Part shown: positions 1-16,275 of the stretch, piece by piece
Numbering within the stretch: the stretch's first letter is position 1
Layout of the letters: every line of letters begins with the position of its first letter
Origin: Theocolax elegans
Taxonomy: Eukaryota > Arthropoda > Insecta > Hymenoptera > Cerocephalidae
NCBI GenBank assembly: GCA_026168455.1
Contig: CM047425.1
Coordinates: 20,352,648-20,416,647, forward strand
Length of the DNA: 64,000 nucleotides
Direction: 5' to 3'
Notes under the pieces: generated by a model
Database searches by the model: none
What the model saw: only the letters and a program-made list of their open reading frames with translations
What the model was told of the DNA's origin: nothing
Translations under genes and position numbers: made by a program

Positions 1-3000
1 GAATTACATATATGAAAGTGTACGTATAAAACAACCTTTATTAGGAATTTTATCCACCAGTGCGCACGGAAAAAATTTATGTAATCAAAATAGCAATGAG
101 TACATTGCAAGTCTGTAACAGCAAATATTTTGATTTGTGAAATTTAATTTTTTGCTGTTTGAACCAATGTACAAACTGCAGTTTGATTGTACTTGTTAAA
201 ATAAGCAGTTATTTGTTGCTATGGAAACTCGAGTCATCATTCGACAATATTTAAACAATTGATTGATTGTAGTAGCAAAAAAAGTATTATTTACAATCAA
301 ATATTTGATTGCATGCACATCGCTACTCGCTCTGAAATAGTTTTGTAAGGATAACAACAGTTACATGTTATTTTAAGTGCTAAAGTATGCTAATCTATCA
401 ATTCCCAAGGGTTTACAACAATTTGATAAGTTAAAATATCATTTACATTATTATTTACATTTGGAAAAGCCTTGAACGTCGAAAGTGTTGCAAATTTGTT
501 AAGATCTTTGAATATGTCCGAAAAAAATTAAGTATCATATACAGTTATACCCATTTAAAAATTAACCTTAAATTATATATGATCCAATGCCATTAAATAT
601 TTTAACTGCGAGCGATGGATTTTCTTATATAATGTTAAAATATGTTATATAATCTTTAAAATATGTTTTCTTTATATTATTATGTACATTGAATTTTGAT
701 TAAAGTTAACTTGAACTTTAACTATAGTGTACTTTAATTTGATGATTATGATTGTCATATTTCGACGCTAAGAGCTGCAGCAAAATATCGTTTACTATGG
801 CTGCAACTAACATTTGCTGTTTTTGGGCTACCATGATTTTCGCTACAGCTACTCAGATTTTAGTTGTTTTAACAATTTTTTTTCCGTGCGTGAGATACGA
901 GCCGCACCAATAGAGAAAAGTCTACTCGGAGTGTTACCGTCACCGTGACCGTTTCGGTACCAAAACAATAACTCCAAATATTTTTTTATACACTTAAACA
1001 ATATTATAGCAATTAATTTTAACAATATTAATTTACATTGGTTTATCTCAATCGTGAAATCAAGTTCAACAATGATTCTTGATAAGCAACATGTATTATT
1101 ACTATTATTATTATTGTCTCTTGTGGTGTGTATTATTTTTTGCAATTTTGGACAAAAATAGCCAGTTTTGAGAAATTTCGTAAAAGTTTAATTGTTGGGT
1201 CAGTGTTGCACTCGATACCCATTAACAGTGCGAGCGCGAAGCGCAAGCTTTTCAGTCGTGTCTTATATACAAAAAGGTATAGCGAAGCAAGCGTTCGATC
1301 TAGAGCTCCGGAGCGGCAAATCACGGCGGTCGCACGTGGCGAGCTAGTTTATTTATTTACTTTGATATTATATTGTAATTAATTATTTAACAATTGATGA
1401 TGTTAAAGTAATTTTAAATAAACAATAATTTTTTAAGATAATCATCTATAACTAATTATAAATATATATTCAAAAATTTTGTAAATTTATTTTTTTATAA
1501 TATACACGCTATGTATTGATACTGGAATATTGTTTACTCTGCAAGTTTTTAGAAAATTAGTTGCTAAGTGGAGCTAAAATAATAAGTTGGAAAGTGGAGA
1601 TTTCAATGCTGAACAAAATGTGAGTGTTCAGCAAAACGCTCAAAGTATTATACAAGCAGTCAATACAAATTTCAGCATTTCCGTATGAATACCTTTTAAA
1701 ACTTCTACTTTGTATTTTTTTTAAATAAGTGACATTTATGTTTCTGTTAATGACGGTGTAATAAGTTTTTAATATCAGAATCATTATTCGAATTTATAAT
1801 GACTATTACACATTGGGATGAGCAATTAATAAGCATATATGTGTACGAATATAAAATATATTAATGTATATGCATTTTGAGATATTTCAATAAAGCATAT
1901 TTAATAATTCGACGATATTAATATTAAATATTAAACTTAAGTATCAATTGAACTTTAATAAGGTTGTACACAAAAAGTAGATATTTAATTTTTCTGCGTA
2001 TTTATTCAGATTTTTACTTAAAACTACACTTTTATGAATCTCATTTACGAAGCGCATTCATAATTCATTATTCTATATTATTATATATGAGTATATTACT
2101 TTATATAATCATACGTCTTTGAATTTGTATAGCACTGAAAGTCAAATAGAAAATACAGAGCTTATATATATTATTAAAAAAAATTTACCTATTCGGTATA
2201 CAATTATAATTATTTTAAGATTTAAATTTTAAACCTGGGTTAAAATTGAAAAAGAACTATTATCAATATAAACAATTAATAATTTTTTTCATAATAATTG
2301 GGAACATTTCTTAATTTTTTAAACAAATTATATTGATTTTTTTTTTTAATTTTTTTGACCAATTTATATTTGATCTAATATATATAATATAATTTGATTT
2401 AATATATATAATTTACATTGAATTTGATATTTTTTTTCAATTTTAATCCAGGCTTATTACCTTAAGCAACATTCAATTTTGTGAAAAACGATTAATTCAA
2501 TATTAATAATACACCGATTTATATGGATTAAAATAATGATAAATGTGACCTGAATTACTAAATTACTAAATGACGTATCATCAACTACATAATTTTTCAA
2601 ATAGTAATTGATTAAACAATTTAGATACTAAACGTTTCTTCGTGATTCATCATTGTGATAACACAAATTTTCAGATTATACCTAGCAACTTGACGTGCAC
2701 GCTTTTTTGATTGACATTTCGCGTACACTCGTTGATTCGTATAAGAATAAAACGTTAACTTGCATTTGTTTACTTCTATAATTGTTTCTTATTTGTTTTT
2801 GTACATTTAAATATATATTATGCACATGTAAATAATAATCAGGATATTTTTTGTACCTAATGTGCAAACAATATAAAAAAAATTGATAATCGAAATGTTT
2901 ATAAACTAGTACTTACACTTGGCATGGATTTGCCAACGTTTGAAATTGATTAAACATTTTCTACTCTTTCGTGACATTCACCTAGGAAATCTTGAATCCG

Positions 3001-4860
3001 TTAGAATGCACACACTACTAGGTCGATATGATCTTAAGCGTAAAAATCGATCGTTCTATATATTACAGTATAAAATTTGAAATTATTTATAAAAAAAACT
3101 TGCGCTCGCAGATCGTCACGCCATTTTTGCACAAAGCATGTAACATTACAAAAAAACTGGGTGTACGCATAAGAATACATATAGCGATCAATTATTTTCT
3201 TGAATATTATGAAACGGAGCTGCTAGTTGCATTTTATATTGATAGTTATAAGAAACATTCATTTTCTAGTATTTCAGTCATATCACTTTGTTACTAGTTG
3301 AAAGATATTTTTTATTTCTCCGAGTAGTTAAAAAGTTTCCCAAAAATGTATATAACTCGATATATAATAAATATTCTCAACGCGCGTGTAGGCAGTTAGG
3401 ATAATAAATTCACCGTGAATAGAGATTTAAATAAGTTAAAAATGGTTAAGAGATATATTCAACAGTTTTTTTTTAAACGAAAATAGCAAAGGTCGGGTGA
3501 GCATATTTACAGGAAGTTAGGAGAAAATGAAAGAGAAGATGCAGAAAGTACCCAACTATCGCTGGAGCATGAAAATCGTTCCAGTTATTTTTTCTTTTCT
3601 TTTCACCAGAATGAAGGAATTGTAAATTATTGCACCATAGCCGGAGAAAATCCACTTGGAGGAAATCAGAGTTGATAAAGCATAATGTATATCTAGAAAC
3701 AGCGCGTACGTGTATATACTTTGTATTTTGTACTTATATATATATACCTAGGTGTGTGTGTGTGTATGTGTGTAGCGTTAAATAGAAAGAAGATTCCTTT
3801 GTTACGATCAGATAAGCTCTTTTTACTAATATACACGCTTGTAAATAACGACTTTATCTATATACGCGTGTACGTACGAATACTACCTATATAAAGATTC
3901 CCTTATTTCAAGTACCTGACATATATCCACATTTTTATATCAAGAATTTCAAATGTGTACGTGTGACTAATTGTGATGTAATTATAGTGTAAATTGTAAA
4001 ACAAGGCGTTTAAGGATGCAATAATAATTTTTGTGTTAAGCTATGTTACTCAAATAAATTAAATACCTTATGTACTTAGATTCATGTATTATTTTGTATA
4101 TATTGAAATTCAGAAAATACAACTTTTTCAATTCGTTAGTGTTGTTTTTTTAGAAATATTTACAATAAACACTTGCATCTCATATTCATTTAGTTATTAT
4201 TTTAAATATTTAATTTAATTGGACATTTTTATAAATTATAAAATGTACGAAAGTATATTGTACAACGTTGATAGTGTAATAACTGAAGCAATTGCATAAT
4301 GCAAAGTAGAAACCTCTTATATAATTGTCTATTTTAATACAAATATTTTTGATATATTTTAGTGTATAATTACCGCAAATGTAAAATAAGGTGAGATAGA
4401 GATTTTACTTAAAATACGTAAAATGTAAGGAAAGGAATATTATTAACATTATACGATGATGTTATTCGAGGAAAAAAAGAAAAGCCATTAGCGAAAACGG
4501 TATCTTTTATTATTGTCGATTGAAAAGCAACCAATTATAAGATTATAAAAAAAAGAAGGTACGAATGAATGACTTCCAGTTGCACAGTGACGCTAATAAC
4601 TTTTGCAATTATAACTGCAATTTTTACGCCTCGGAATTTCTACTATTAAACCGTTACACTTATCTTTTAAAATTATTAATTTACCTGGTTAAATATATTA
4701 TTATGTTTTCTAACGCATGGAGAAACAAAATGGTATAGGAAGAATTTAATAAGAGTATACGAAAAAATATATATAACATTTATCACCCGAGTAAAATGAA
4801 GTAAAGAAACTTGATGCCAAACGCAATGAAAGAAATAAAAGAAAGAAAAAAAGAAAGCGC
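1..4860. other. AT-rich upstream DNA, no gene recognised
   Basis: Open frames here are short, lack splice-site context and resemble no family I know. The only compositional change is a short CpG-rich patch at about 1200-1350. Short TA and GT microsatellite runs lie near 3735-3775. It may hold distal regulatory DNA or part of the RSPRY1 5' region, but nothing in the sequence proves that. Confidence 0.5.
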
Positions 4861-5660
4861 GTATATATCCCACCCACGTATCAAGTTGGGGTATTAGTCA
4901 TCTTTGCGTTCACGGTTGTTTTCCCGTGGTAGCGCGCGCAGTCCGCACACTGAACTCTCCGATTTTGTTTGCGAAAGCGAGAGGAGAGAATATAAGTACT
5001 TGGATAATCAGGCACGTAAAAACCTCTAACTTGTATATCGCGATAACGCTCAACCGGATCCACACATTTTTATTAACAGTTTCTATTTCAAAGAATCGCG
5101 CCGTGCGCGCTCGCGCTCGATCATCCGTAATTCTCTCGCTCTCTCTCTCTCTCTCTCTCTCGTTCTCGTTATACAAAATCAAACATAACCTTAAATTAAT
5201 ACGCGCAATCGACGCGCATGTGTGTCCTTGGTGCTTAGTACATTTTTCAAGTTTCGTCGACGATGTATCCGTTCATTTTATGATCTTACAAATTTAAAGA
5301 AAGGTATTTAATCGTTATCGGGAACTTTCGAATTTTTTACTATGCGTTAACCTACCTACCATTCTGTATGACTTTTGGGCGTTTTTCTCCTCTTTGTCTC
5401 TCCCTTTCTCTCTCTTCAAGTCCCTCCCTCCCTCCCTTTCTCTCACTCACTCACTCACTCACTCTCTCTCTCTCTCTCTGTCCATTCTGGGTGTGTGTTT
5501 TTATTCATGTATATTGCCAAGATGAAAATGTCAAGCTCTCGGTGACACTTTTAGTTTGCACAGGTGACACTTTAAAATCGCGGAGATTATTTGCCATTGT
5601 TATTTCGCGGTTTATTCATGTGCTTGTGCTTTATCTCTTCTTGTCGTGAAGATTGCGAGT
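4861..5660. promoter_or_regulatory. GC/CT-rich island upstream of RSPRY1
   Basis: Base composition shifts sharply from AT-rich flanks to CpG- and CT-rich sequence. It contains a CT microsatellite at 5139-5162 and a compound CT/CTCA tract at about 5421-5480. It lies 0.3-1.1 kb upstream of the splice acceptor that opens the first coding exon of RSPRY1. A promoter or 5' non-coding exon is a reasonable guess. The open frames through it (up to 123 codons) are low-complexity translations of CT repeats and are not credible proteins. Confidence 0.35.
5139..5162. repeat. (CT)n microsatellite
   Basis: Uninterrupted CT dinucleotide run inside the GC/CT-rich island upstream of RSPRY1. On the other strand it reads GAGAGA, the core recognised by GAGA-factor proteins in insects. 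Binding here is inference only. Confidence 0.85.
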
Positions 5661-6082
5661 TGCGACATATATGTATATCAACATTTTCTTACTATACATG
5701 AATGTGGTTTATATTAAGAAAGGATTATTGTAGTTAGGGCATATAGGGATTATCAATCTGAGCTTTACACACCTGTTAGAAAAATTGTTAAATTTTATTG
5801 ATATTTATTGTCAAAATTGGTAAACAAGCTTTATATAGTTTGATTATTAACAATTCTTTTTACGCTCAATTTATATTTTTTACTACATATTTATTTTACA
5901 AGTTTATGTACTAACGGACAAAGATAATTAAATATATTAATTGTTCCTTTTTACAGATTTAAGGAGCATGTTAAGTACAGACAGAACGAGGCGCATTATT
6001 CTCTAGCCCAAATGGAATGCCTATTTCAAAGTAGTTGCAAATCAAGCAAAGTTTTGGTGGTTTGTTTATAAAATCTGTGGGA

Positions 6083-8946
<2,864 letters not shown>

Positions 8947-9506
8947 CGCTCACCAAATGGATTAGCATTTATAAATCGAGTTCTACTTCAGTTGAAACAT
9001 GTAGTTCTCAAACAACATTACACGGTAATCAAATATCCGGCAGATTATCGTAAAATTTATTACAGGTGTATGAACACTTAAAATTTAAAGTCGGGTGTGG
9101 TTACAATTTCTTTTTCTTACATGACGATCGAAGTCTACTTTCAAATGCAAGAGAGAAAGATGCAAAGAGCAAATATTTCGAGATAAATAGAGTTTGAGAT
9201 ATCTTAACGAATTAAAAACTCTTAAGTAGCGTTGAAAACTAAATAATTTTTAAATAATTATTTCTATAGAAGACAAATAACAGCGAGAATTCTTTCGAGA
9301 TTTTAAGATCTAAGTAAACTGACTATACTGAAACTTCAATGTGATTTAACTGTAGCAGAAATAATGGTTTGTAAAGTATTTATTTCCCAAGATATAGACT
9401 TTGTTTAAAAAAATGTTTTTTAGTTCTAGGTATTATCTGATAGTGTGAGTGAATACGTATATTTAAAACCAGTGTTTTCAAAGTTGAAATAAAAATAAAA
9501 TAAATA
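8947..9506 (+). other. Probable RSPRY1 3' UTR
   Basis: The non-coding sequence after the RSPRY1 stop ends in a cluster of AATAAA-type hexamers around 9486-9505, a plausible polyadenylation region. A TGTGAT K-box, complementary to the miR-2/13 seed, occurs at 9340-9345. One such hexamer in 560 bases may be chance. Confidence 0.5.
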
Positions 9507-11600
9507 ATTATAATGTTGAAAATGTTGACAGTGTTCTTTAATTAAAATAATATCTTTGAAATAAAAAATTTCTTTAAAGTTTTATTCAAGTTAGATAAGT
9601 ATGGTCTTATTTTCTTCTTCACATACCTAAAGATTTGTCGAATTAAATTTGTTTAAGAAATTTAATAAATAAATTTGAAATTGTAAAGTCTAATAGTTTA
9701 AAATGTAAACATAACTAGTTGTATAAATAATTAGATTTTACTATTTTCAAATTTATTATATAAGATAATTGAATTCAGTGAACCTGAAATGGAAAATAAA
9801 TTAAAAGAAATAAATGACTAACTGATTAGTTTGATTAAAAAAACATTGTCAAAATTTCAAATATCATAAATTTTTACTTTAATCTTCTTTTGAGTCTAAC
9901 AATACTGTTTATCAACATATTATATGCTTACTCACACTATAACATAGTAAATTGAATTAAAAATCAGTCTCCTTAAACCAAGTCTATATCTTGGAAAGGA
10001 AATACCTTAAATTTATCAAAACTATCATTGATTTCATGAGTTGTGTCGGTGTAATAGTAAATATAGATCAGAAAAAACAAATCATTACTATTCCATTATA
10101 AAAGCAAGATATTTTGATTAATCAACATTCCAATTAAAAAAAGGTTATTTTCATATTTTAAGTTTTCGTATGTACATTTGTTAAAAAACAGGTTTTTATC
10201 TGCAACTTGTTTTGAAAAACTGTAATGATATAATTGTTTAAGATTTAACCTATCCGAGCCAAAATTTAATCATGATTACATCTTTCTGTGTAACACGCTA
10301 CTGGTTAGCGTGTTAGGAACTTGATGCATCCTCACATCAATTTAAATAAATTTAATGATTTTAATTAAATTTATTTATGACAAGCATAAGCAACTATAAG
10401 AAAACGTTAGTTAACTTTTAGTTAATAATTGTTATATTTAAAAAATGTGTAATTTTGCAGTCACTATGAAAAGCTGTTACAAAATGTTTCATAATTATTG
10501 AGCAGTAAACAACAATATATTGTTTTCTTTCTTCAATTACATTTTAATTATGTTAATATTAATTGACTCCGAAAATTCATGAAGTTATATATACCAGAGT
10601 AAAATTTATTTTAATCGTATAAGTTTATTCGCACTTGTTAATTGGAAAATAATAGAAGCATGTATTTCCAATATGTTTTTTTAATAACTATTACGTAGCT
10701 CTCTATAAATTAAAAGAAACTTTTTGTAAGAAAAAAATAGATTAGTCTCTCGTTAAGCACCATTTTTCAAAGACACCTTGTGATCCATTTCAATCTACAA
10801 AAACCAAAAAGCCCTTACTTTTGGGCTGTAATATAAATTCATCGAACTTCTGTATGATAATTTTAAATACTATTCTTTGTAAAAAAATTTCGTAGTGTAC
10901 AAAACGCCAAGTAATACTAATAACACGATTGTTATATATATACATATATAAAAAAAAAATATATATATATATATATACAAATCAATTATTAAAAAAAACT
11001 GTATATTATATTCATGATTGAATATAAAGAGCTCTAATATTTTAAAGAAGACTGTCTCATTATTTATAAGTATTTCCCTGTATTTAAATCGAATATTTTG
11101 CCAATATTTTAAGAAATATTATTTTTATTATAAGTTAATTTGCATAATTAAAAAAAAAAATTATTATTGTTAAAAACGGAAATAACTATTTTGTGAGCTC
11201 GCTTTTTTGCATGCTTAGTTTACACGTGAATAATTGCTGATAATACTTGCAAACAACAAAACACATAATTACTACTCATATAGAAAAAAAGTACAAAATG
11301 TAACATAAAATATTATTATAAAATTGGCTCTGAAGCACGACATGGTAAGTATTATTTAACTACATAAATATTTACAAAAGTTAGGATATAAAATAAAAAA
11401 AAACTGTTTTGTATATTATTTTAATATAATGTCATGCTGTGTATCTCGCGATCGGTAGAACAGAAAAAAATATTGAAATAAAAATGTGCAGTAACCTCAT
11501 TGATCTTACTGTCAATCAGAGTATACAGCTCGAGAATAAATTCAGATCGAAAGGTAAGAAAGACGGTATTCATGTCGATAAATATCTTTTACTTTGTGTT
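9507..11600. other. Intergenic DNA between RSPRY1 and the TSP1-protein gene
   Basis: AT-rich with no coding sequence recognised. A TA-rich low-complexity run lies at about 10936-10976. A donor-like ATG|GTAAGT at 11341 could end a 5' non-coding exon of the downstream gene; this is speculative. Confidence 0.5.
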
Positions 11601-14600
11601 ATGCGGCTGCGGGTACGATACTCGCTCGCGATCACCTGGATGACGATTTTAATACATTTGGATTATTTTCCGAGTACCGAATCTACATCAAAACCTCGGA
11701 TTCGTAAAGATGTTATTGAGAGGAATCTGAAAACAATAGGATCTCTCTTCAATGATCATCCGATTAATTTTGGTAAAATATCTCGAGATCGGAGATTATT
11801 TATGCGTCAATTACACAATGAACGAATTGCTACGACTGAGGTTACACCAGTATCCAGAGCTTCCGGTAATACATGAATTTTATATTAAATATTAGTAATT
11901 ATTCTGAAATAAACATGGTCATTGATAGGTTATTTTTTTATTATTTGCAATTTATTTTACTTTAATATTATCAAAATTTACATGTTTTGCACATGAACGT
12001 ATTACATAATGATATTATGTGTATTATATTTTTTGTAATTATTAGATAAAACGTCTTTTTCTTATATTTATTTTATTATATCAAATGTGTGATTATGGGT
12101 TATCTTCTGCTATTTATCAGATTTACTAATAATTGTAGTATATTATCATTTCGATGTATTCATACTCAACTTTAAATAAAATAAAACAGTTTGATGAAAA
12201 TTAAATAATATTTATATTATTTATATTAAGTATCAATATATACATAATTATTTTGAAGATAGTGACCAGGACACATTTGCATTGAATAAAAGAGTTCCTG
12301 AAACATCGTTATTGGCGATGTCAGGACCAGAAATTTTGAAGGATACCGACACTTTTAATGACTACGAAGCTAATAAGCCTCTCACGCGTGTCAAGCGAAT
12401 TGCAAATTCGATAAATCCACCTTCGCGTGCAATTTCTACCTCGGAACGTAAATCTTCGACCGTTGATAAAGTAAATTATAACACTTTCTTGCTATTTCTT
12501 AGTTGTTAAGACAAGGTTTTCGTTATTGCAAATCATATGATATTAAAAATTAAAATTGTAGCTTTAAAAGAAAACTGAATATTTTGTTCGATGAGAAATA
12601 AAGTTAAAGTTTGTACATGAATTATTTTCTAAAACTATAGGATAAAATTGTATTTTGAAATTTCGAGAACGCAACTGAATGTACGCTTAAAGGTAAAGTG
12701 ATTGTTGTATATTTAATCTAAATTGTAATTGAATTGTATATTATCTAGGAGGAAGGAAAAAAATTATTGACAAATGAAAATGACGAAGGAGAATACATTG
12801 TTCTTGAAGGAGATATCGACATGTCAGAATCTCATTTAAATGACGAAGTGTTTAAAAAAGAAAATCATTTGGAAGATGTATATCCCGATGTGACTAATTT
12901 GTCGATACAAAATCAAAGGTAACAACTATCGGATTATTTTCGATAATTCTCTAACATTAATAGAAAAAATATTGTGTGTTTTTGTATCAACAGTGTTTTT
13001 TTTTCGTAAAGAGATAGAAACAACGTAATCTAAATAATAACGATAAATAAAATGATCCTAAAAAATGTAGTTATTTAGAACCTTCGGAATCGTCGTCGAA
13101 ACTTCGTAAATTGGTAAAGAGAAAAACATTTAAGGATAAGGATCAGGGAGAAATGGAATCAGAGGCCGATGCGGATGTAGATTGCGCGAATGAATATTAC
13201 TACGATGACGAGTCGGAAGAGCTAAGTCCAAAAGCTGATAAGCGAGCAAGCAAATCGATATTTCCGTTAAGCGATTATGAGAGCGAGGATCGTGAAACCG
13301 AGCGAAAAATCGAAAAACGACACAAGGCACCTATTAACTCTTTGGCTCACACGTTAGTTCCATATTTAATATAGTATTACAAAATTACATTGAATTAATT
13401 ATTTTTTTTTATTTAAAAAAATAGAGCTATTATTTATTAATATATTATTTAGGAACTTTTAATTCTTATAAGTATATACGAAGTCTTTAGAGACGTTTCG
13501 TGGTACATTTATAGATGTCGAGTCAAGACTGATCGATCGGATCATACATCAGATTACTACATAAAGACGTGAAATTATATTACATTACGTTAATCAAAGT
13601 GCTATTAGCGGAAAAGTAATTAACGGCTACATAACTTAGCCTTACATTTAATTTGGTCTATATATAAATTTCATTTCGTTTAATACCTTTTGTCAATTTA
13701 TAAATCTTAAATATTAAAGAAATTTACGTAATTCTTTGTGAATGTATTTAAAAATGTAAACATTCGGTAATTTATTGTCAGTAATAATAATACCAATGCT
13801 AGTACAAAAGTATTTGATTATTGATTTTTAACAACTGAATATTCCAATAATTAAATGATTGTTCTTTTTATTACTCTAGTTTGATCATTTTTATTCACAA
13901 TCGTTACAAGTTTTTGTCTTTTGTTCATTTTAGTTCTAGAAATACTGGAAATGATCTAGTTACCGATAGTAAAGCAAATTCAAATGTCGAGAAAGATTAC
14001 CTACGTTTCCCAGGAAAAGATGAACGATTATCCGCATCAAAGCATAACACATCCTCTTTTTTAAAAACATCGAAAAAATTAATACAGAAGAAAGAAACGT
14101 CGAAATTTAGAAAGAAATCATCCGAAATGAAGAAACGCGTACCCGTCAAAAGTAAATCGGATAAAAAATTAACCAAAGAGAAAATCAAATCGAAACATCC
14201 GAAGAAAAAGAGTAAGAACGACGTTCACTCGAAACAAAATGAACGATCGGCTGAAACACTTAGTGCTTCGAAACTTGCGAGCTACGATGATGGTATAAGT
14301 GAATACGTAGAAGGTGATATTAACCATGAAAAACTAATACAATCCGAGCCCGTTAAAATAAGTAGTTGTAAAAACTTCATTAAAGAAAAAAATTCGAATG
14401 TAAATAACAATATTTTTAAGACTACTAGAAATTTTGATGGATGTGTACAAGGTAATTACATTTTACACGATTTAAATAAAAAAGAATCGGGTGGAAAGAG
14501 TCTCGTTGAAAAATCATCATCGGTGGATAAAAATCAAATAATGTTAAAAGACAAATCCTCTCAAACCATTGGAGAGGTGAAAAATTTGTTGGGAACATTA

Positions 14601-15685
14601 ATTGGACAAGTATGCCTTAATTGTTATAGATATTTAAGTTACAGATCGGATAATTAACGCAACTGCATTGCTCTTTTTAATTTAGGTTGCAAATCTGCAA
14701 GATCTTATGTATGAATTAAAAGACTTCAACGAGGATCGAGTCCACATATCTGATGACAGTAAGTTTTAATAATTTAAATGTATCTTACACACTTTATATA
14801 GAGAAAAAAAATTAATAATACCAAATTACGTTATACTAAATGGCATTAACAGTATTGATTTGCATTGCCTAATTAAATGAATTAAACGGTAGATAATAGT
14901 TTTAAAATTAATGTATCCTAATTTTACCTCTAAATTTATTCACACAAAATTAATGGTCGAGGTATTTATTTTAATATTTTATAATATTTTTTTCTTTTCC
15001 TAATATTTTCCTGCTATTAACTGCCAAATTTCCATGTTTTAACTAAACGTAAAATAAACGTAAATATCTAATATAAGTTTTTATTACTTGAGAAGTGATG
15101 TATAATTTGGTTTACTAAAACAAATAAACTATTGTATTAAAAATATTCAATTACATTGTCTAGATGACTAATTTTTTTTATCTGAATTCACATAAAAAAT
15201 TATGTTTGAACATTATGTATTTAACATTTTATCGTTCATTAATATGATAATTTATACGTATGAATTTGAAGAACGACACGAGGCAAGCGTGCAAATTTAG
15301 TAACAAATACAAGAGTGATATAGTTATTTTTTCCTAGATTTTTTATATATTAATTTATAAAAATTTTATATGCACATATATAAGATAATTGGTGAAACTA
15401 TAGTTTCAACGAAATAATTATGACAAGACACAATATATTTAAAGTTGTAATTAATGATTCGATGATTCGAGGCGAACCCACATCCGTAATTCGGAGGCGA
15501 CGTCGTCGACGACATCCTGGACAGAGTGGACTCGGTGGAGCGATTGCAGCGTGACTTGTGATAAAGGTCATACGGCCAGAATGCGACATTGTCTTTCTGG
15601 ATGTAATGGTCCTAAAATCGAAATCCAAGACCGTAAATGTAGTTATTCTAACTGTCCAATCTCCAAGTGCCAAAGGCTTTTCTGA
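11601..15685 (+). CDS. Secreted protein with C-terminal thrombospondin type-1 domain, unrecognised family
   Basis: Exons inferred from GT-AG sites with compatible phases: 11601-11865, 12259-12470, 12749-12918, 13071-13352, 13934-14609, 14686-14758 and a last exon ending at 15685, about 610 aa. ATG 11601 is chosen because it opens a classic signal peptide (MRLRVRYSLAITWMTILI); an earlier in-frame ATG at 11483 would bury it. The middle is hydrophilic and poorly conserved-looking: Asp/Glu-rich stretches (around 12780-12900 and 13140-13300), then a strongly Lys/Ser-rich basic block (about 14060-14230), then a short helical segment (LQDLMYELKDF). The last exon encodes a TSP1 repeat with a WxxWxxWxxC motif and six spaced cysteines, ending just after it. 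TSP1 repeats bind matrix, glycosaminoglycans or receptors and are often C-mannosylated, so an extracellular, possibly heparin-binding role is inferred. The start of the last exon is uncertain: the phase-compatible acceptor at 15524 removes the first Trp of the triad, so a small unseen exon may exist. I do not recognise an orthologue. Confidence 0.7.
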
Positions 15686-16275
15686 TCTACCTTAAATTTC
15701 AACCATTTTGTTTTAAGAATTTTTATTCGAATAACAGATCATACCATTGTAAATTATTAATTAAACGATTTTGATTTCCAACGATTTGTAGAGTTAACGA
15801 AATTTCACAGTTACCAATGAATCGATTTAACAGTTATAAAATTGATACAAAATACATTATTGGTTATAGTTGTGGAAAAGCAATGTACTCTCCAATGTTG
15901 ATATTATGTACTAAATATTCAATTTTTTTTCTATACATCTTACTGCAGAAATCTTTTTCTTGAATACATTCAGTCTATGTAAATTCACATAAAAAATACA
16001 GTTTTGAATTAGGCTTATTTATAAATGATCTGTGGAATTAGGTACTCAAAGGATTTTATATGAAATTTAAGATATCATGTGTAATTTTTTTATACGATGT
16101 AAAATGTATACTTTAGTTTGTCATTTTGTAGTCTATTATAATTTTGCTATAAGATATTTATAGTTGAGACTGTATGTATGTACATTTAGACGTCAGTCGA
16201 CAACTTGTAAAATTATATAATGAATAAGAGTAACTATTATAGTGATAATATTTTATAAGCCATTAATAAAATGAT
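15686..16275 (+). other. Probable 3' UTR of the TSP1-protein gene
   Basis: Non-coding AT-rich sequence follows the TGA at 15683-15685. An AATAAA hexamer at 16265-16270 is a candidate polyadenylation signal. Several A-rich hexamers nearby make the exact end uncertain. Confidence 0.4.

Noticed and set aside
15398..15673. 91-codon minus-strand frame
   Set aside because: It is the antisense shadow of the TSP1 exon, whose plus-strand cysteine and tryptophan spacing is unmistakable.
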